Shown here: positions 9,006 to 17,046 of the stretch, one piece after another
Layout of the letters: every line of letters starts with the position of its first letter
Numbering within the stretch: position 1 is the first letter of the stretch
The notes under the pieces: generated by a model
Database searches by the model: none
Told to the model about the DNA's origin: nothing
Seen by the model: only the letters and a program-made list of their open reading frames with translations
Program-made: the position numbers and the translations under genes
DNA from: Kaistella sp. SH40-3
Lineage (GTDB): Bacteria; Bacteroidota; Bacteroidia; Flavobacteriales; Weeksellaceae
Assembly (NCBI RefSeq): GCF_030686865.1
Contig: NZ_JAQYUS010000005.1
Coordinates: 62,001 to 126,000 of the forward strand
Length of the DNA: 64,000 bases
Direction: 5' to 3'

Positions 9006-10325
9006 TTATTGAAATTGATTCTTGTCAATTTTAATTTTTTGTAAAACTTTGTATTTTGTTAAAGTGTTATTTTTCAGCGTATCATCTGGTTTAAAGGTTA
9101 CTTTAACATTTGGGTTTACGGTGCTGATTAATTCTGCGATTCTAATTTTATCCAGTTGTTCTTCATTTTCCATATAGAAATTAATGCGTCCATTTTCTAA
9201 ATTTTCAGCATGAAGAAATTGTGTGATTTCCTTTCGGTTTTCTAAATAATTTCCACGCGCTAACCAAGTGAATGCAAAGCCAGTCATTAAACTTAAAACC
9301 GTAATTCCATAAGTGAACTTTCCGATTAATTGCCACAGTTTTTTAAAATAAACCAACCATATTGGAAGTGAAAATGGCGCTAGTAATCGGTAGTCTAAAG
9401 CATTAACGGAATAAAAATATTGAATGAAAAAAGAACAGGCAATTCCGAGAAAGCCAATCGTGAGAAAAAATTTCTCTGTTTCTTTTAATTTTGTTTTAAT
9501 GAAAAGGTAAATCATTAAAGCAAAATTTAATAAACCAATTCCTATAATTCCGTAATTAACGATTCCACCCGCCGGATTTAGGATATGAATGAAGGGATTA
9601 AAAACCGTGACCATTCCCAGAAACAGTTCTTTTAGTAATTTGGAAGTTGGGTGCAAACCGATTTCTAGAAATTTATTAACGTACTGATTATTAAAATAAT
9701 CGATGAATAAAAACTTGTACAAAATCACGAAGATCAATCCAATAATTCCTGAATAAATAAAAGTTTTTCCATAGGTTTTTCTGTAATTTAATATACCAAA
9801 AACTCCAGTTGCAAACATGATGAATAAAGCAGGATAGCGAATATTATATAATCCAATTAAAGCCAAACTTAGATATAAAACTGCTTTTATACCTTTAATA
9901 TTTTCTGTAATAATTTGATGAGCCAAATAAAGAAAAACGAACATTACAGGTAAAATCAACGTTTCGCTCATCGTATAAGAAAAGATAGAAACGAAACTAA
10001 AAAGTCCGCCAACTAAAATTATTTCTTTATAAAAGAATTTCTTTTTCCAGGCGAAAAATACGAGGAATAAATATGCTAAAACTCCAATCGTTTTACTTGC
10101 CCAAAATTCATCAAAACCAAAGAGCGTAAAAAACTTTAAACTCAGCGGATAACCGAGTGGAGTAGTTGTATTATCAATTGTGGGAAATACTTTCGACGTT
10201 CGCATATACCGAATTGAGTCTGGATTTACACGACCTTTTTCATTCCATAAAAAACGAAGAATGATCATTACAAAAGTTGCAATGACCAATAGTATTTGAA
10301 TTGATTTTTCCTGGTTCTTTTTCAT
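9006..10325 (-). CDS. Polytopic membrane protein, possible GT-C-type glycosyltransferase
   Basis: This roughly 439-aa protein has about ten hydrophobic helices. An early luminal loop carries acidic residues (NEKGRVNPDSIRYM) right after the first helix, as in GT-C/PMT-like (family 39 or 87) enzymes that use lipid-linked sugars. A soluble tail of about 80 residues closes it. The start MKKNQEKSIQ at 10325 is preferred: the upstream in-frame ATG at 10355 lies inside an inverted repeat and gives an atypical N-terminus. The glycosyltransferase assignment is inference from topology; no signature proves it. It follows hbd after a 54-bp gap holding a hairpin. Confidence 0.55.
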   Translation of the reverse strand: MKKNQEKSIQILLVIATFVMIILRFLWNEKGRVNPDSIRYMRTSKVFPTIDNTTTPLGYPLSLKFFTLFGFDEFWASKTIGVLAYLFLVFFAWKKKFFYKEIILVGGLFSFVSIFSYTMSETLILPVMFVFLYLAHQIITENIKGIKAVLYLSLALIGLYNIRYPALFIMFATGVFGILNYRKTYGKTFIYSGIIGLIFVILYKFLFIDYFNNQYVNKFLEIGLHPTSKLLKELFLGMVTVFNPFIHILNPAGGIVNYGIIGIGLLNFALMIYLFIKTKLKETEKFFLTIGFLGIACSFFIQYFYSVNALDYRLLAPFSLPIWLVYFKKLWQLIGKFTYGITVLSLMTGFAFTWLARGNYLENRKEITQFLHAENLENGRINFYMENEEQLDKIRIAELISTVNPNVKVTFKPDDTLKNNTLTKYKVLQKIKIDKNQFQ

Positions 10326-10333
10326 TAGAATAG

Positions 10334-10366
10334 AAACCTTCAAGGTTTTTAACATCTTGAAGGTTT
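10334..10366. repeat. Inverted repeat of the AACCTT..AAGGTT family
   Basis: AAACCTTCAAG and CTTGAAGGTTT form an 11-bp inverted repeat around an 11-nt loop. The left arm itself contains the palindrome AACCTTCAAGGTT. It resembles the palindromes at 23720-23752 and 34418-34432. It lies between hbd and the membrane-protein gene and could weaken read-through, although no T run follows. Confidence 0.6.
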
Positions 10367-10379
10367 ATTAAATTTAAAA

Positions 10380-11270
10380 TTACTTCGCAAACATTTTCGA
10401 AACCTTCTCGGCTTTTCTACTTTCGGAATAATCATAAAAACCTTCTCCCGATTTCACGCCCATTTTCCCAGCGGTAACCATATTTACAAGCAATGGATTG
10501 GGTGCGTATTTTGGGTTTTTAAAACCGTCGTGCATCACATTCAGAATTGCTAAACAAACATCTAATCCGATAAAGTCAGCCAATTGCAAAGGTCCCATCG
10601 GATGTGCCATTCCCAATTTCATTACCGTGTCAATTTCCTCAACACCAGCAACGCCGTTGTATAACGTTTCGATGGCTTCATTAATCATCGGCATCAATAT
10701 TCTGTTCGCCACAAATCCAGGATAGTCATTCACTTCAACAGGAACTTTTCCTAAGGTTTTGCTCATTTCATAAATCTCGTCAAAAGTCTCTTTCGAAGTA
10801 GAGTAGCCTTTGATGATTTCTACCAGTTTCATAATCGGGACTGGATTCATAAAATGCATTCCAATTACTTTTTCCGGACGGTTGGTAACCGACGCGATTT
10901 TGGTAATAGAAATAGAAGAAGTATTGGTCGCCAGAATACACTTTTCTGGAGCCAACTCATCCATTTGTTTGAAGATTTTTAACTTCAAATCTAAATTTTC
11001 GGTAGCGGCTTCTACGATTAAATCTGCCTTTGCAGCACAATCTCCTAAGTTGGTAAAAGTCGAAATATTGCCTAAAGTATTTGCTTTTTGGTCTTCAGTC
11101 ATATTTCCTTTTGAGATAATACGATCCAGGTTTTTGGTAATCGTGGCTATCCCTTTATCTAATGCAGATTGCGAAACATCAACTAAATTAACGGTGAATC
11201 CGGTTTGTGCAAAAGTATGCGCAATACCGTTTCCCATGGTTCCGGCGCCGATTACTACTATGTTTTTCAT
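10380..11270 (-). CDS. hbd: 3-hydroxybutyryl-CoA dehydrogenase
   Basis: This 296-aa protein has an N-terminal Rossmann fold (VIGAGTMGNGIAHTFAQTG, GxGxMG at residues 8-13). The catalytic region of 3-hydroxyacyl-CoA dehydrogenases follows (ATNTSSISITKIA, GMHFMNPVPIMKLVE with the catalytic His). The helical C-terminal domain contains GFVANRILMPMINEA and GPLQLADFIGLD. It oxidises 3-hydroxyacyl-CoA with NAD(P)+. The length fits the single-domain Hbd/PaaH class. It lies 28 bp downstream of an M23 peptidase gene in a minus-strand run. The TACTATGCATGCATAGTA operator of the fad genes is absent upstream, so its control is probably separate. Confidence 0.92.
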   Translation of the reverse strand: MKNIVVIGAGTMGNGIAHTFAQTGFTVNLVDVSQSALDKGIATITKNLDRIISKGNMTEDQKANTLGNISTFTNLGDCAAKADLIVEAATENLDLKLKIFKQMDELAPEKCILATNTSSISITKIASVTNRPEKVIGMHFMNPVPIMKLVEIIKGYSTSKETFDEIYEMSKTLGKVPVEVNDYPGFVANRILMPMINEAIETLYNGVAGVEEIDTVMKLGMAHPMGPLQLADFIGLDVCLAILNVMHDGFKNPKYAPNPLLVNMVTAGKMGVKSGEGFYDYSESRKAEKVSKMFAK

Positions 11271-11298
11271 ATATTTTTATTTTTAAAATCTTAATTAT

Positions 11299-12120
11299 TT
11301 ATAAACTTCTGGAGTACTGTTTTTTTTCTTCAACATAAATTGGGTTTGCGTTTCCGGTTACCATAAATTTAGTTTTGATGTAATTTCTTTCTCCATCAAT
11401 TTTGGGAGCGAAAACGGAAAAATGCAGATGTGGGCCTTTAGTCCAACCCGTATTTCCACTATATCCTATTAATTGTCCTTGTGAAACTTGTTCGCCAATT
11501 TGCACCGTAGAACCGTTTTGTTTCAGGTGAACATATTCTGCTAAAGTCCCATCGTTATGTAAAATCGTAATTTTATTGTTGAATCTCGCACAGTCTTTTG
11601 TAATACAATTTTTATTATTATTAATGATAACCTGAACTATTGTACCTTCTCTTGCGGCAAAAACCTGTTCTCCATTTTGCAAACTGAAATCAATCGAATT
11701 TGCATTCTGATGAGAAAATTTCCCGTTGTATCCCTGGTAAACTGAATGCTTTTTATGCTTTGCGAAAGGTAAAGTATAAGCAATATCTTTTTCTTTAAAA
11801 TCGATGTTCACATCTCCTAAAACGTAGTAAGCAGTATAATTGAAACGAGTGCCTTTTTTGGGATCGATGCTTTGTAACTCAGTCAAAAGAAATTTTTTCG
11901 CTAGTGCTGGGATTACCGTAACACTTTTATCTTTCGCCGAAGAACTCATGTTTTCAGCGGTGAAACTATATTCTACAGAAACTGGTGCGTGCTCGTCATT
12001 GTCGGCATAGAGTACAAAAGTTTTGCCGACATTTTCTCGATATATTTTTAACTGTATAGAATCTTGCGCGAAAGAAATACAAGAAACTACCGCAAGAAAT
12101 AAAATTAGAAACTTCCTCAT
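11299..12120 (-). CDS. Secreted M23-family metallopeptidase (copy B)
   Basis: This 273-aa protein has a signal peptide (MRKFLILFLAVVSCISFAQ). A beta-rich N-terminal half precedes a LytM/M23 domain with zinc-ligand motifs in KFSHQNANSIDF (His, Asp) and GPHLHFSV (HxH), plus YSGNTGWTKGPHLHF. M23 enzymes are zinc endopeptidases that often cut peptidoglycan cross-bridges. It is a paralogue of the gene at 13025-13843 with the same layout throughout. It sits 5 bp downstream of the beta-lactamase gene. Periplasmic or secreted action on cell wall is inferred; the protein could also act on other peptides. Confidence 0.88.
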   Translation of the reverse strand: MRKFLILFLAVVSCISFAQDSIQLKIYRENVGKTFVLYADNDEHAPVSVEYSFTAENMSSSAKDKSVTVIPALAKKFLLTELQSIDPKKGTRFNYTAYYVLGDVNIDFKEKDIAYTLPFAKHKKHSVYQGYNGKFSHQNANSIDFSLQNGEQVFAAREGTIVQVIINNNKNCITKDCARFNNKITILHNDGTLAEYVHLKQNGSTVQIGEQVSQGQLIGYSGNTGWTKGPHLHFSVFAPKIDGERNYIKTKFMVTGNANPIYVEEKKQYSRSL

Positions 12121-12125
12121 TCAAA

Positions 12126-13025
12126 TTAATTTTTAGTAAAATAATCAAAAACAATTTTAGAAATATCGGCAACTATTTTAGTATTCGTCGCTTCACTTTC
12201 CATAGAATCTGAAACAAAAACGCTGATTGTATAATGCTTTCCATTTGGAAGAGTGATAATTCCGATGTCGTTTTCTGCAATGGTTAATCCTTGATTGTTT
12301 TTTCCAGAAGAACCGGTTTTGTGGGCAACTGGTGTTCCTTTTGGTAACTGCGCTACAAGTTTTGTAGCTCCGGTATTGGTTTCGACTAAAGTTTTCATTA
12401 AAAAATCAGTGGAATTTTTAGATAAAACTTTTCCTTCATAAAACTTTTTCAATAATAAATTTGCAGCATTAGTCGTGGTCCAGTTCCAGTACATAAACTC
12501 GTAACCTTGATGCATTTTCGCTTCGTCGGCTTTTATCTGAAATTTTTTAATTCCTTGATGATCGATGAATTTTTGAACGGTTTCTGTTCCTCCAATTAAT
12601 CTTAGTAAAATATCACAACCGTTATTATCACTTTGTGCAACCGTATATTGAATCATTTTACCTAAAGACATTTCAATATTTCCGTCGGGATATTTCTCCC
12701 GAATCGGACTCCATGTATCGGGTAGAAGTTCTGATTTCTTGATGAATATATTTTGATCTAAACTCAGTTTCCCTTCATCAACTTGATTCAAAACCGCCAA
12801 TGCAATATGAAATTTGAAAACACTCAACATCGGAAGTTTTTTATTTCCGTTGATGTTTAAACTGAAATTATCGTCTAATGAAAGAACAGAAACCGCCACA
12901 GTTGCTTGTTTCCCTTTAATAATGTTTTTAAGGTCTTTCTTTAAACTTGATTTTTGGGCAAAGGAAAAAACCGAACATACAACAATTAATAGCGTTAATA
13001 ATTTCTTGGTCATTTTTATCATCAT
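12126..13025 (-). CDS. Class A beta-lactamase, subclass A2-like
   Basis: This 299-aa protein has an N-terminal signal (about residues 5-24). All class A elements are present: nucleophile motif S68-V-F-K71, S132-D-N loop, a general-base region with E168 (ADEAKMHQGYEFMYWNWTT), and K236-T-G. The YWNWTT stretch after the omega-loop Glu and SDNNGCD are typical of the PER/VEB/CGA-like subclass A2 found in Bacteroidota. It hydrolyses beta-lactams in the periplasm; the spectrum cannot be read from sequence. Its ATG overlaps the upstream M23 stop (TAATG), implying translational coupling. Other in-frame ATGs at 13022 and 13013 are possible starts. No AmpR- or BlaR-type regulator is nearby. Confidence 0.93.
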   Translation of the reverse strand: MMIKMTKKLLTLLIVVCSVFSFAQKSSLKKDLKNIIKGKQATVAVSVLSLDDNFSLNINGNKKLPMLSVFKFHIALAVLNQVDEGKLSLDQNIFIKKSELLPDTWSPIREKYPDGNIEMSLGKMIQYTVAQSDNNGCDILLRLIGGTETVQKFIDHQGIKKFQIKADEAKMHQGYEFMYWNWTTTNAANLLLKKFYEGKVLSKNSTDFLMKTLVETNTGATKLVAQLPKGTPVAHKTGSSGKNNQGLTIAENDIGIITLPNGKHYTISVFVSDSMESEATNTKIVADISKIVFDYFTKN

Positions 13026-13843
13026 TAATAATTTTTAGTATAACTTTTTCCTTCTTCTAAAAGCGTTGCTTCTCTTTCAGAAGTTCTAAATTTCGTTTTT
13101 ATAAATGTTCTTTTTCCGTCGATTCGATTAATGAAAACTGCGAAATGCAAATGTGGTCCGCTTGCAAAACCAGTACTTCCGCTATAGCCAAGGAGTTGAT
13201 CTTTTTTCACGTGATCCCCTTTTTTAACGACTGCGCCATGGAATGTAAGATGGGAATAATCGGCAAAAGTTCCGTCGCTGTCCATGATGACGATTTTGTT
13301 ATTGTATTTCGCACAAGAAATATCGGGACAATTCTTATTGTTATTATTGATGACGGTAACTACAATTCCGTCGCGTGCAGCCAAAATTTTACTGCCCATT
13401 TTTAAATCAAAATCTAATGAAAATTCATTCTGGTGAGAAAATTTTCCATCGTAACCTTGGAAAATAGTCTGCGTTTTTCCTTCCTCGAAAGGCAATGAAT
13501 AAATATAATCATCATCAAAGTTTTCCTGCAGCGAATTTCCATAATTGTAAGTATTGGTGTAAGAAAAAGAGTTCGCTTGATTTGGATTGATGGGAGCCAG
13601 TTTTGCAATCAGAAACTTTTTTGCTTTTGCTGGAATCACTACTATTACCTCATTTGGAAGCGTACAGGAAAGATTCGTCAGTTTAAAATCAAACTGCGCA
13701 GACATCGGCATTTCTTCCTTATTATCTGCGAAAATAAAAACCTCGCGGTTAATAACTTCATTGTAAAACTGAATATCCCATTTCTCTTGGGAGAAAAGGA
13801 AAGTTTGAATAAACAGAAATAGTATTAATAATATCTTTTTCAT
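13025..13843 (-). CDS. Secreted M23-family metallopeptidase (copy A)
   Basis: This 272-aa protein has a signal peptide (MKKILLILFLFIQTFLFSQ). The layout is as in the copy at 11299-12120: a beta-rich N-terminal half with IPAKAKKFLIAKLAPINP, then an M23 domain with GYDGKFSHQNEFSLDF, GYSGSTGFASGPHLHFAVF and conserved His/Asp/HxH ligands. The two copies share long near-identical stretches, so they arose by duplication. Its stop overlaps the beta-lactamase start by one base, and its ATG follows the upstream hydrolase stop with no gap. It probably acts on peptidoglycan. Confidence 0.88.
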   Translation of the reverse strand: MKKILLILFLFIQTFLFSQEKWDIQFYNEVINREVFIFADNKEEMPMSAQFDFKLTNLSCTLPNEVIVVIPAKAKKFLIAKLAPINPNQANSFSYTNTYNYGNSLQENFDDDYIYSLPFEEGKTQTIFQGYDGKFSHQNEFSLDFDLKMGSKILAARDGIVVTVINNNNKNCPDISCAKYNNKIVIMDSDGTFADYSHLTFHGAVVKKGDHVKKDQLLGYSGSTGFASGPHLHFAVFINRIDGKRTFIKTKFRTSEREATLLEEGKSYTKNY

Positions 13844-14605
13844 TTAATTTTCATTCAGGTACGCTAATATTTTCGAAGTCAAGTATTTTCGTTCTTCTTC
13901 ATTAGCGTCATTGTCCATACTGCTGTGTTTTATATCAGTAAACTGAACGGTAATTCCAAATTTTTTCTGTTCTTCACCAGAAGGTAAAACGCCTTCGTCG
14001 GCAGGATAATCGCTTGAACGTAAAGTATAAACTTTTGGTTTAGACGTTCTGGGTAAATCCATTCTTCTGTTATCCATTGCGATTAATTTATGAATCAATT
14101 CGGGATGTTGATGTGCAAAGAGAACAGATATATCTCCACCATTAGAATGACCAATTAAAACCAGTTTATCAAAATTTACTGAAGAATATTCTTCTTTCAT
14201 TTTATTCAAAACAAAACCAATATTTTCTGAACCTCTTTTCCAATTTGGCATTCTTGTAACTTTTAAAGGTTCATCCATTGCAAGAAGTTCATCCGTATCT
14301 AATTCATGTTGGATGCTGATTACAAAATAACCTTTGCTGGCAAGTGTTTCCAATAAATAAGTGTAATCTTCAATGTACTCATCTCCCTTATTTCCACCAT
14401 AACCATGACTGAAAATTATGGGAGTTTTATTCACTAATTTTTTATCTAAATGTCCGTAAATGGCAACAGGAATTAGTCGATTGCGAGATGAATCGGTATA
14501 CTTTTCTAGAGCTAATAAATATTTATGATTCGAATGGTCAATCGCTATTTTTGATTTACAACCTAAAAGCGAGAATAAAATAATTATAATTAAAGATTTT
14601 TTCAT
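13844..14605 (-). CDS. Alpha/beta-hydrolase lipoprotein
   Basis: This 253-aa protein has a lipoprotein signal with lipobox LLGC at residues 13-16. An alpha/beta-hydrolase fold follows: oxyanion region FSHGYGGNKGD, nucleophile elbow GHSNGG, and a late His in DIKHSSMDND. The layout recalls PAF-acetylhydrolase or dienelactone-hydrolase-like esterases. The substrate is unknown. The stop abuts the ATG of M23 copy A with no gap, so it is the head of a tight four-gene unit (hydrolase, M23, beta-lactamase, M23). A 17-bp gap separates it from the upstream oxidoreductase gene, so a five-gene operon is likely. Confidence 0.8.
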   Translation of the reverse strand: MKKSLIIIILFSLLGCKSKIAIDHSNHKYLLALEKYTDSSRNRLIPVAIYGHLDKKLVNKTPIIFSHGYGGNKGDEYIEDYTYLLETLASKGYFVISIQHELDTDELLAMDEPLKVTRMPNWKRGSENIGFVLNKMKEEYSSVNFDKLVLIGHSNGGDISVLFAHQHPELIHKLIAMDNRRMDLPRTSKPKVYTLRSSDYPADEGVLPSGEEQKKFGITVQFTDIKHSSMDNDANEEERKYLTSKILAYLNEN

Positions 14606-14622
14606 TCGAAATATTCTACTAA

Positions 14623-15585
14623 TTAAGAAATTAACCTCACAATTTCCAAAGCCACCTTCAACGCTTCCGTTCCGTCTTCCAAAGAAACTTCCACGCTTTT
14701 ATTTTCAGTAATCGCATCGGCGAAACTTTCCAGTTCATCTAAAATCGCATTGTTTGGTTGAATGTTCGGATATTCAAAAATTATCTGATTTTTTTCACCG
14801 TCCGCATTTTCAATAATCATATCAAAATCACTTGGGTTTTCAGGAGCCGGTTTCATGCGGATTACTTCTGCTTTTTTCTCTAAGAAATCTACAGAAATAT
14901 AAGCGTCTTTTTGGAAGAAACGAGATTTACGCATCGCTTTCATCGAAATTCTGGAGGTTGTTAAATTCGCAACACAGCCATTTTCAAATTCAATTCGGGC
15001 ATTACAAATATCCGGAGATTTCGAAACCACTGAAACACCACTTGCATGAATCGCTTTCACTTTTGATTTTACCAAAGAAAGTAAAATATCCAGATCGTGA
15101 ATCATTAAATCCAAAACTACAGAAACATCAGTTCCGCGCGGATTGAATTCTGCCAAACGGTGAATCTCAATAAACATGGGATCTTTGATGAAATCTTTGG
15201 AACCAATAAAGGCCGGATTATATCTTTCTACGTGACCAACTTGTGCTTTAATTCCAAATTCACGGCATTTGTAGAGGATTTCTTCTGCCTGTTTCAGGGT
15301 TTGCGTAACTGGCTTTTCAATAAAGAAATGGATTCTTTTATCAATCGCTTTCATCGCGTAATCGTAATGATATAAAGTCGGTGTTACGATATCCAGCATT
15401 TCGATTTCATTTAAAAGATCCTCGAAACTTTCAAAATATTTATATCCGAATTCGCTTTCCAGTTTTTTACCGTTTTCTTTATCTGCATCATAAAAGCCGA
15501 CCAAGTCGTACTTTTCTGATTGTTGAAGTAATTTTAAATGGATTTTTCCTAAATGACCTGCGCCAACTAAACCTGCTTTAAGCAT
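14623..15585 (-). CDS. Gfo/Idh/MocA-family oxidoreductase
   Basis: This 320-aa protein has a Rossmann domain (LKAGLVGAGHLGKIHLKLL, GxGxxG at residues 8-13). The EKPVTQTLKQAEEIL motif holds the catalytic-region Lys. The GHVERYNPAF stretch is typical of sugar-nucleotide dehydrogenases of this superfamily, such as UDP-GlcNAc 3-dehydrogenases. It is cytosolic and NAD(P)-dependent. The substrate is not fixed by sequence, and the lipid A or aminosugar role is only a suggestion. It is divergent from pcm and probably heads the minus-strand operon toward the hydrolase and M23 genes. Confidence 0.85.
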   Translation of the reverse strand: MLKAGLVGAGHLGKIHLKLLQQSEKYDLVGFYDADKENGKKLESEFGYKYFESFEDLLNEIEMLDIVTPTLYHYDYAMKAIDKRIHFFIEKPVTQTLKQAEEILYKCREFGIKAQVGHVERYNPAFIGSKDFIKDPMFIEIHRLAEFNPRGTDVSVVLDLMIHDLDILLSLVKSKVKAIHASGVSVVSKSPDICNARIEFENGCVANLTTSRISMKAMRKSRFFQKDAYISVDFLEKKAEVIRMKPAPENPSDFDMIIENADGEKNQIIFEYPNIQPNNAILDELESFADAITENKSVEVSLEDGTEALKVALEIVRLIS

Positions 15586-15731
15586 AGAAAATTAATTTTT
15601 GTAAAGATAAGAAAATAGATGAAAAGACATGAGAATAAGAGACACGAGACTAAGAGACCGTAGATAATTATGTGAAAATAGAAAATTTTAAAATCTCTAA
15701 TATCATGTCTTTGAATCTCGAGTCTATTTCC

Positions 15732-15739
15732 TATTTTTG
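15732..15739 (+). promoter_or_regulatory. -7 element TATTTTTG for pcm
   Basis: Matches TAnnTTTG, 4 nt before the ATG at 15744. It lies inside the longer open frame, which rules out starts further upstream. Confidence 0.6.
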
Positions 15740-15743
15740 TGAC

Positions 15744-16394
15744 ATGCAGGATTCGTACGTACATAAAGGAAAAAGAAAAATTTTGATTGATTATCTCCGT
15801 GATAAAATGGGAATATCTGATGAGAACGTTTTGGCGGCAATTAACAAAGTTCCACGTCATCTTTTTTTAGAAAGTGTTTTTGAGGATTTCGCTTATGAAG
15901 ATCGGGCTTTTCCGATTTTAGCGAAACAGACTATTTCTCACCCATCAACTGTTGCGGAACAAACCGCCCTTTTAGAAATAGAAGAGAAGGATAAAGTTTT
16001 GGAAATAGGAACTGGAAGCGGATATCAAACTGCAGTTTTAATTGCCATGGATGCTTGGGTTTATACCATTGAACGTCAAAAAGACCTACACGATTTTTCT
16101 CAGAAAAAATTTAGAGAATTACATCTTCGTCCGAAATTTCAAAGTTTTGGAGATGGTTTTTTGGGACTTCCAACTTTTGCTCCTTTTGATAAAATTTTAG
16201 TTACGTGTGGGGCAGAAGTTCTGCCCACAGAATTACTTCATCAGTTAAAAGTAGGCGGAAAAATGGTGATTCCTTTAGGGAAAACGGACGAGCAAATCTT
16301 AATGCGATTCACCAAAAGATCCGAACGTGAATTTGAAAGAGAAGAATTTGGTGCCTATAAATTTGTACCGATGTTGAACAATACCAATCATTAA
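15744..16394 (+). CDS. pcm: Protein-L-isoaspartate O-methyltransferase
   Basis: This 216-aa protein begins MQDSYVHKGKRKILIDYLRDKMGI. It carries the PCMT motifs HPSTVAEQTALLEI, then LEIGTGSGYQTAVL (SAM motif I), then VTCGAEVLPTELLHQLKVGGKMVIPLG. It methylates isoaspartyl residues with SAM, starting repair of aged proteins. The frame is open further 5' (to 15672), but those 24 residues are encoded by the promoter/repeat region and have no family counterpart, so 15744 is chosen. The stop is directly followed by the ATG of the next gene. Confidence 0.95.
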   Translation: MQDSYVHKGKRKILIDYLRDKMGISDENVLAAINKVPRHLFLESVFEDFAYEDRAFPILAKQTISHPSTVAEQTALLEIEEKDKVLEIGTGSGYQTAVLIAMDAWVYTIERQKDLHDFSQKKFRELHLRPKFQSFGDGFLGLPTFAPFDKILVTCGAEVLPTELLHQLKVGGKMVIPLGKTDEQILMRFTKRSEREFEREEFGAYKFVPMLNNTNH

Positions 16395-16844
16395 ATGAAT
16401 ACAGAAATACTCGTTTTTAAAACAAGAATCGGCAAAAGTTTTGTCGCTTTATATCTCCTGATATTTTTGATTATTTTATCGATGAGCATCGTTACTTACT
16501 ATTCAGCCAATGATTCTTCAATGTTCAGTTTTATGGCAGGAATCAGTACTGTTGCTTTAATTTTTATGTCATCTACTTTTTTTCTATTGAAAATTAAGAT
16601 TGAAGATGACTTTTTATGCGTTGACCTTTTTTATCCAATCTATAAAGTTGACATTAGAACAATTACAACCATACAAATGGGTAAGACAATGTGGTTTGGT
16701 TTTCACAAACACGGCACGGCTACCAAAGGTTTAATCATTTCTTCACAATTCAAAAACGATGTTTACATTACTCCACAAAATGAGCAAGAATTTCTTCAAA
16801 AACTACTGAATATTAATCCGAACATCAATATTAAGAAAGACTAA
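16395..16844 (+). CDS. Two-helix membrane protein with bacterial PH-like domain
   Basis: This 149-aa protein has two hydrophobic helices (about residues 15-35 and 45-66). A short beta-rich domain follows: IEDDFLCVDLFYPIYKVDIRTITTIQ ... ITPQNEQEFLQKLL. This is the layout of bacterial PH / DUF304-like small membrane proteins. Its function is unknown. The ATG follows the pcm stop with zero spacing, so it is co-translated with pcm. Confidence 0.7.
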   Translation: MNTEILVFKTRIGKSFVALYLLIFLIILSMSIVTYYSANDSSMFSFMAGISTVALIFMSSTFFLLKIKIEDDFLCVDLFYPIYKVDIRTITTIQMGKTMWFGFHKHGTATKGLIISSQFKNDVYITPQNEQEFLQKLLNINPNINIKKD

Positions 16845-16955
16845 ATTGTTCTTTTATATTTACGCATTGAAGAAATTTATGATTTCTTTCGATTCTATCA
16901 ATGTTAATTAACTTAAAAAAGAAGTTGCAAATTCGCTAATTCAGATTATAGATTG

Positions 16956-16963
16956 TATTTTTG
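16956..16963 (+). promoter_or_regulatory. -7 element TATTTTTG upstream of ccsBA
   Basis: Exact TAnnTTTG match 83 nt before the ATG at 17047, implying a leader of about 75 nt. No convincing -33 element was found at normal spacing. Confidence 0.4.
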
Positions 16964-17046
16964 CCATCGTTCAATTTATTCTAAATTAAAATACCTGAAA
17001 TCAAGAATAAACTTTTTTTCAGTTAAAAGTAAAGTTTTAGATTCTC

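Noticed and set aside
15672-15743. Extended N-terminus for pcm
   Set aside because: These codons overlap a -7 promoter element and repeat-like sequence, and orthologues start near MQDSYVHKG.
15567-15860. 97-codon minus-strand frame across the oxidoreductase-pcm gap
   Set aside because: It is antisense to the start of pcm and covers repeats and a promoter; no family resemblance.
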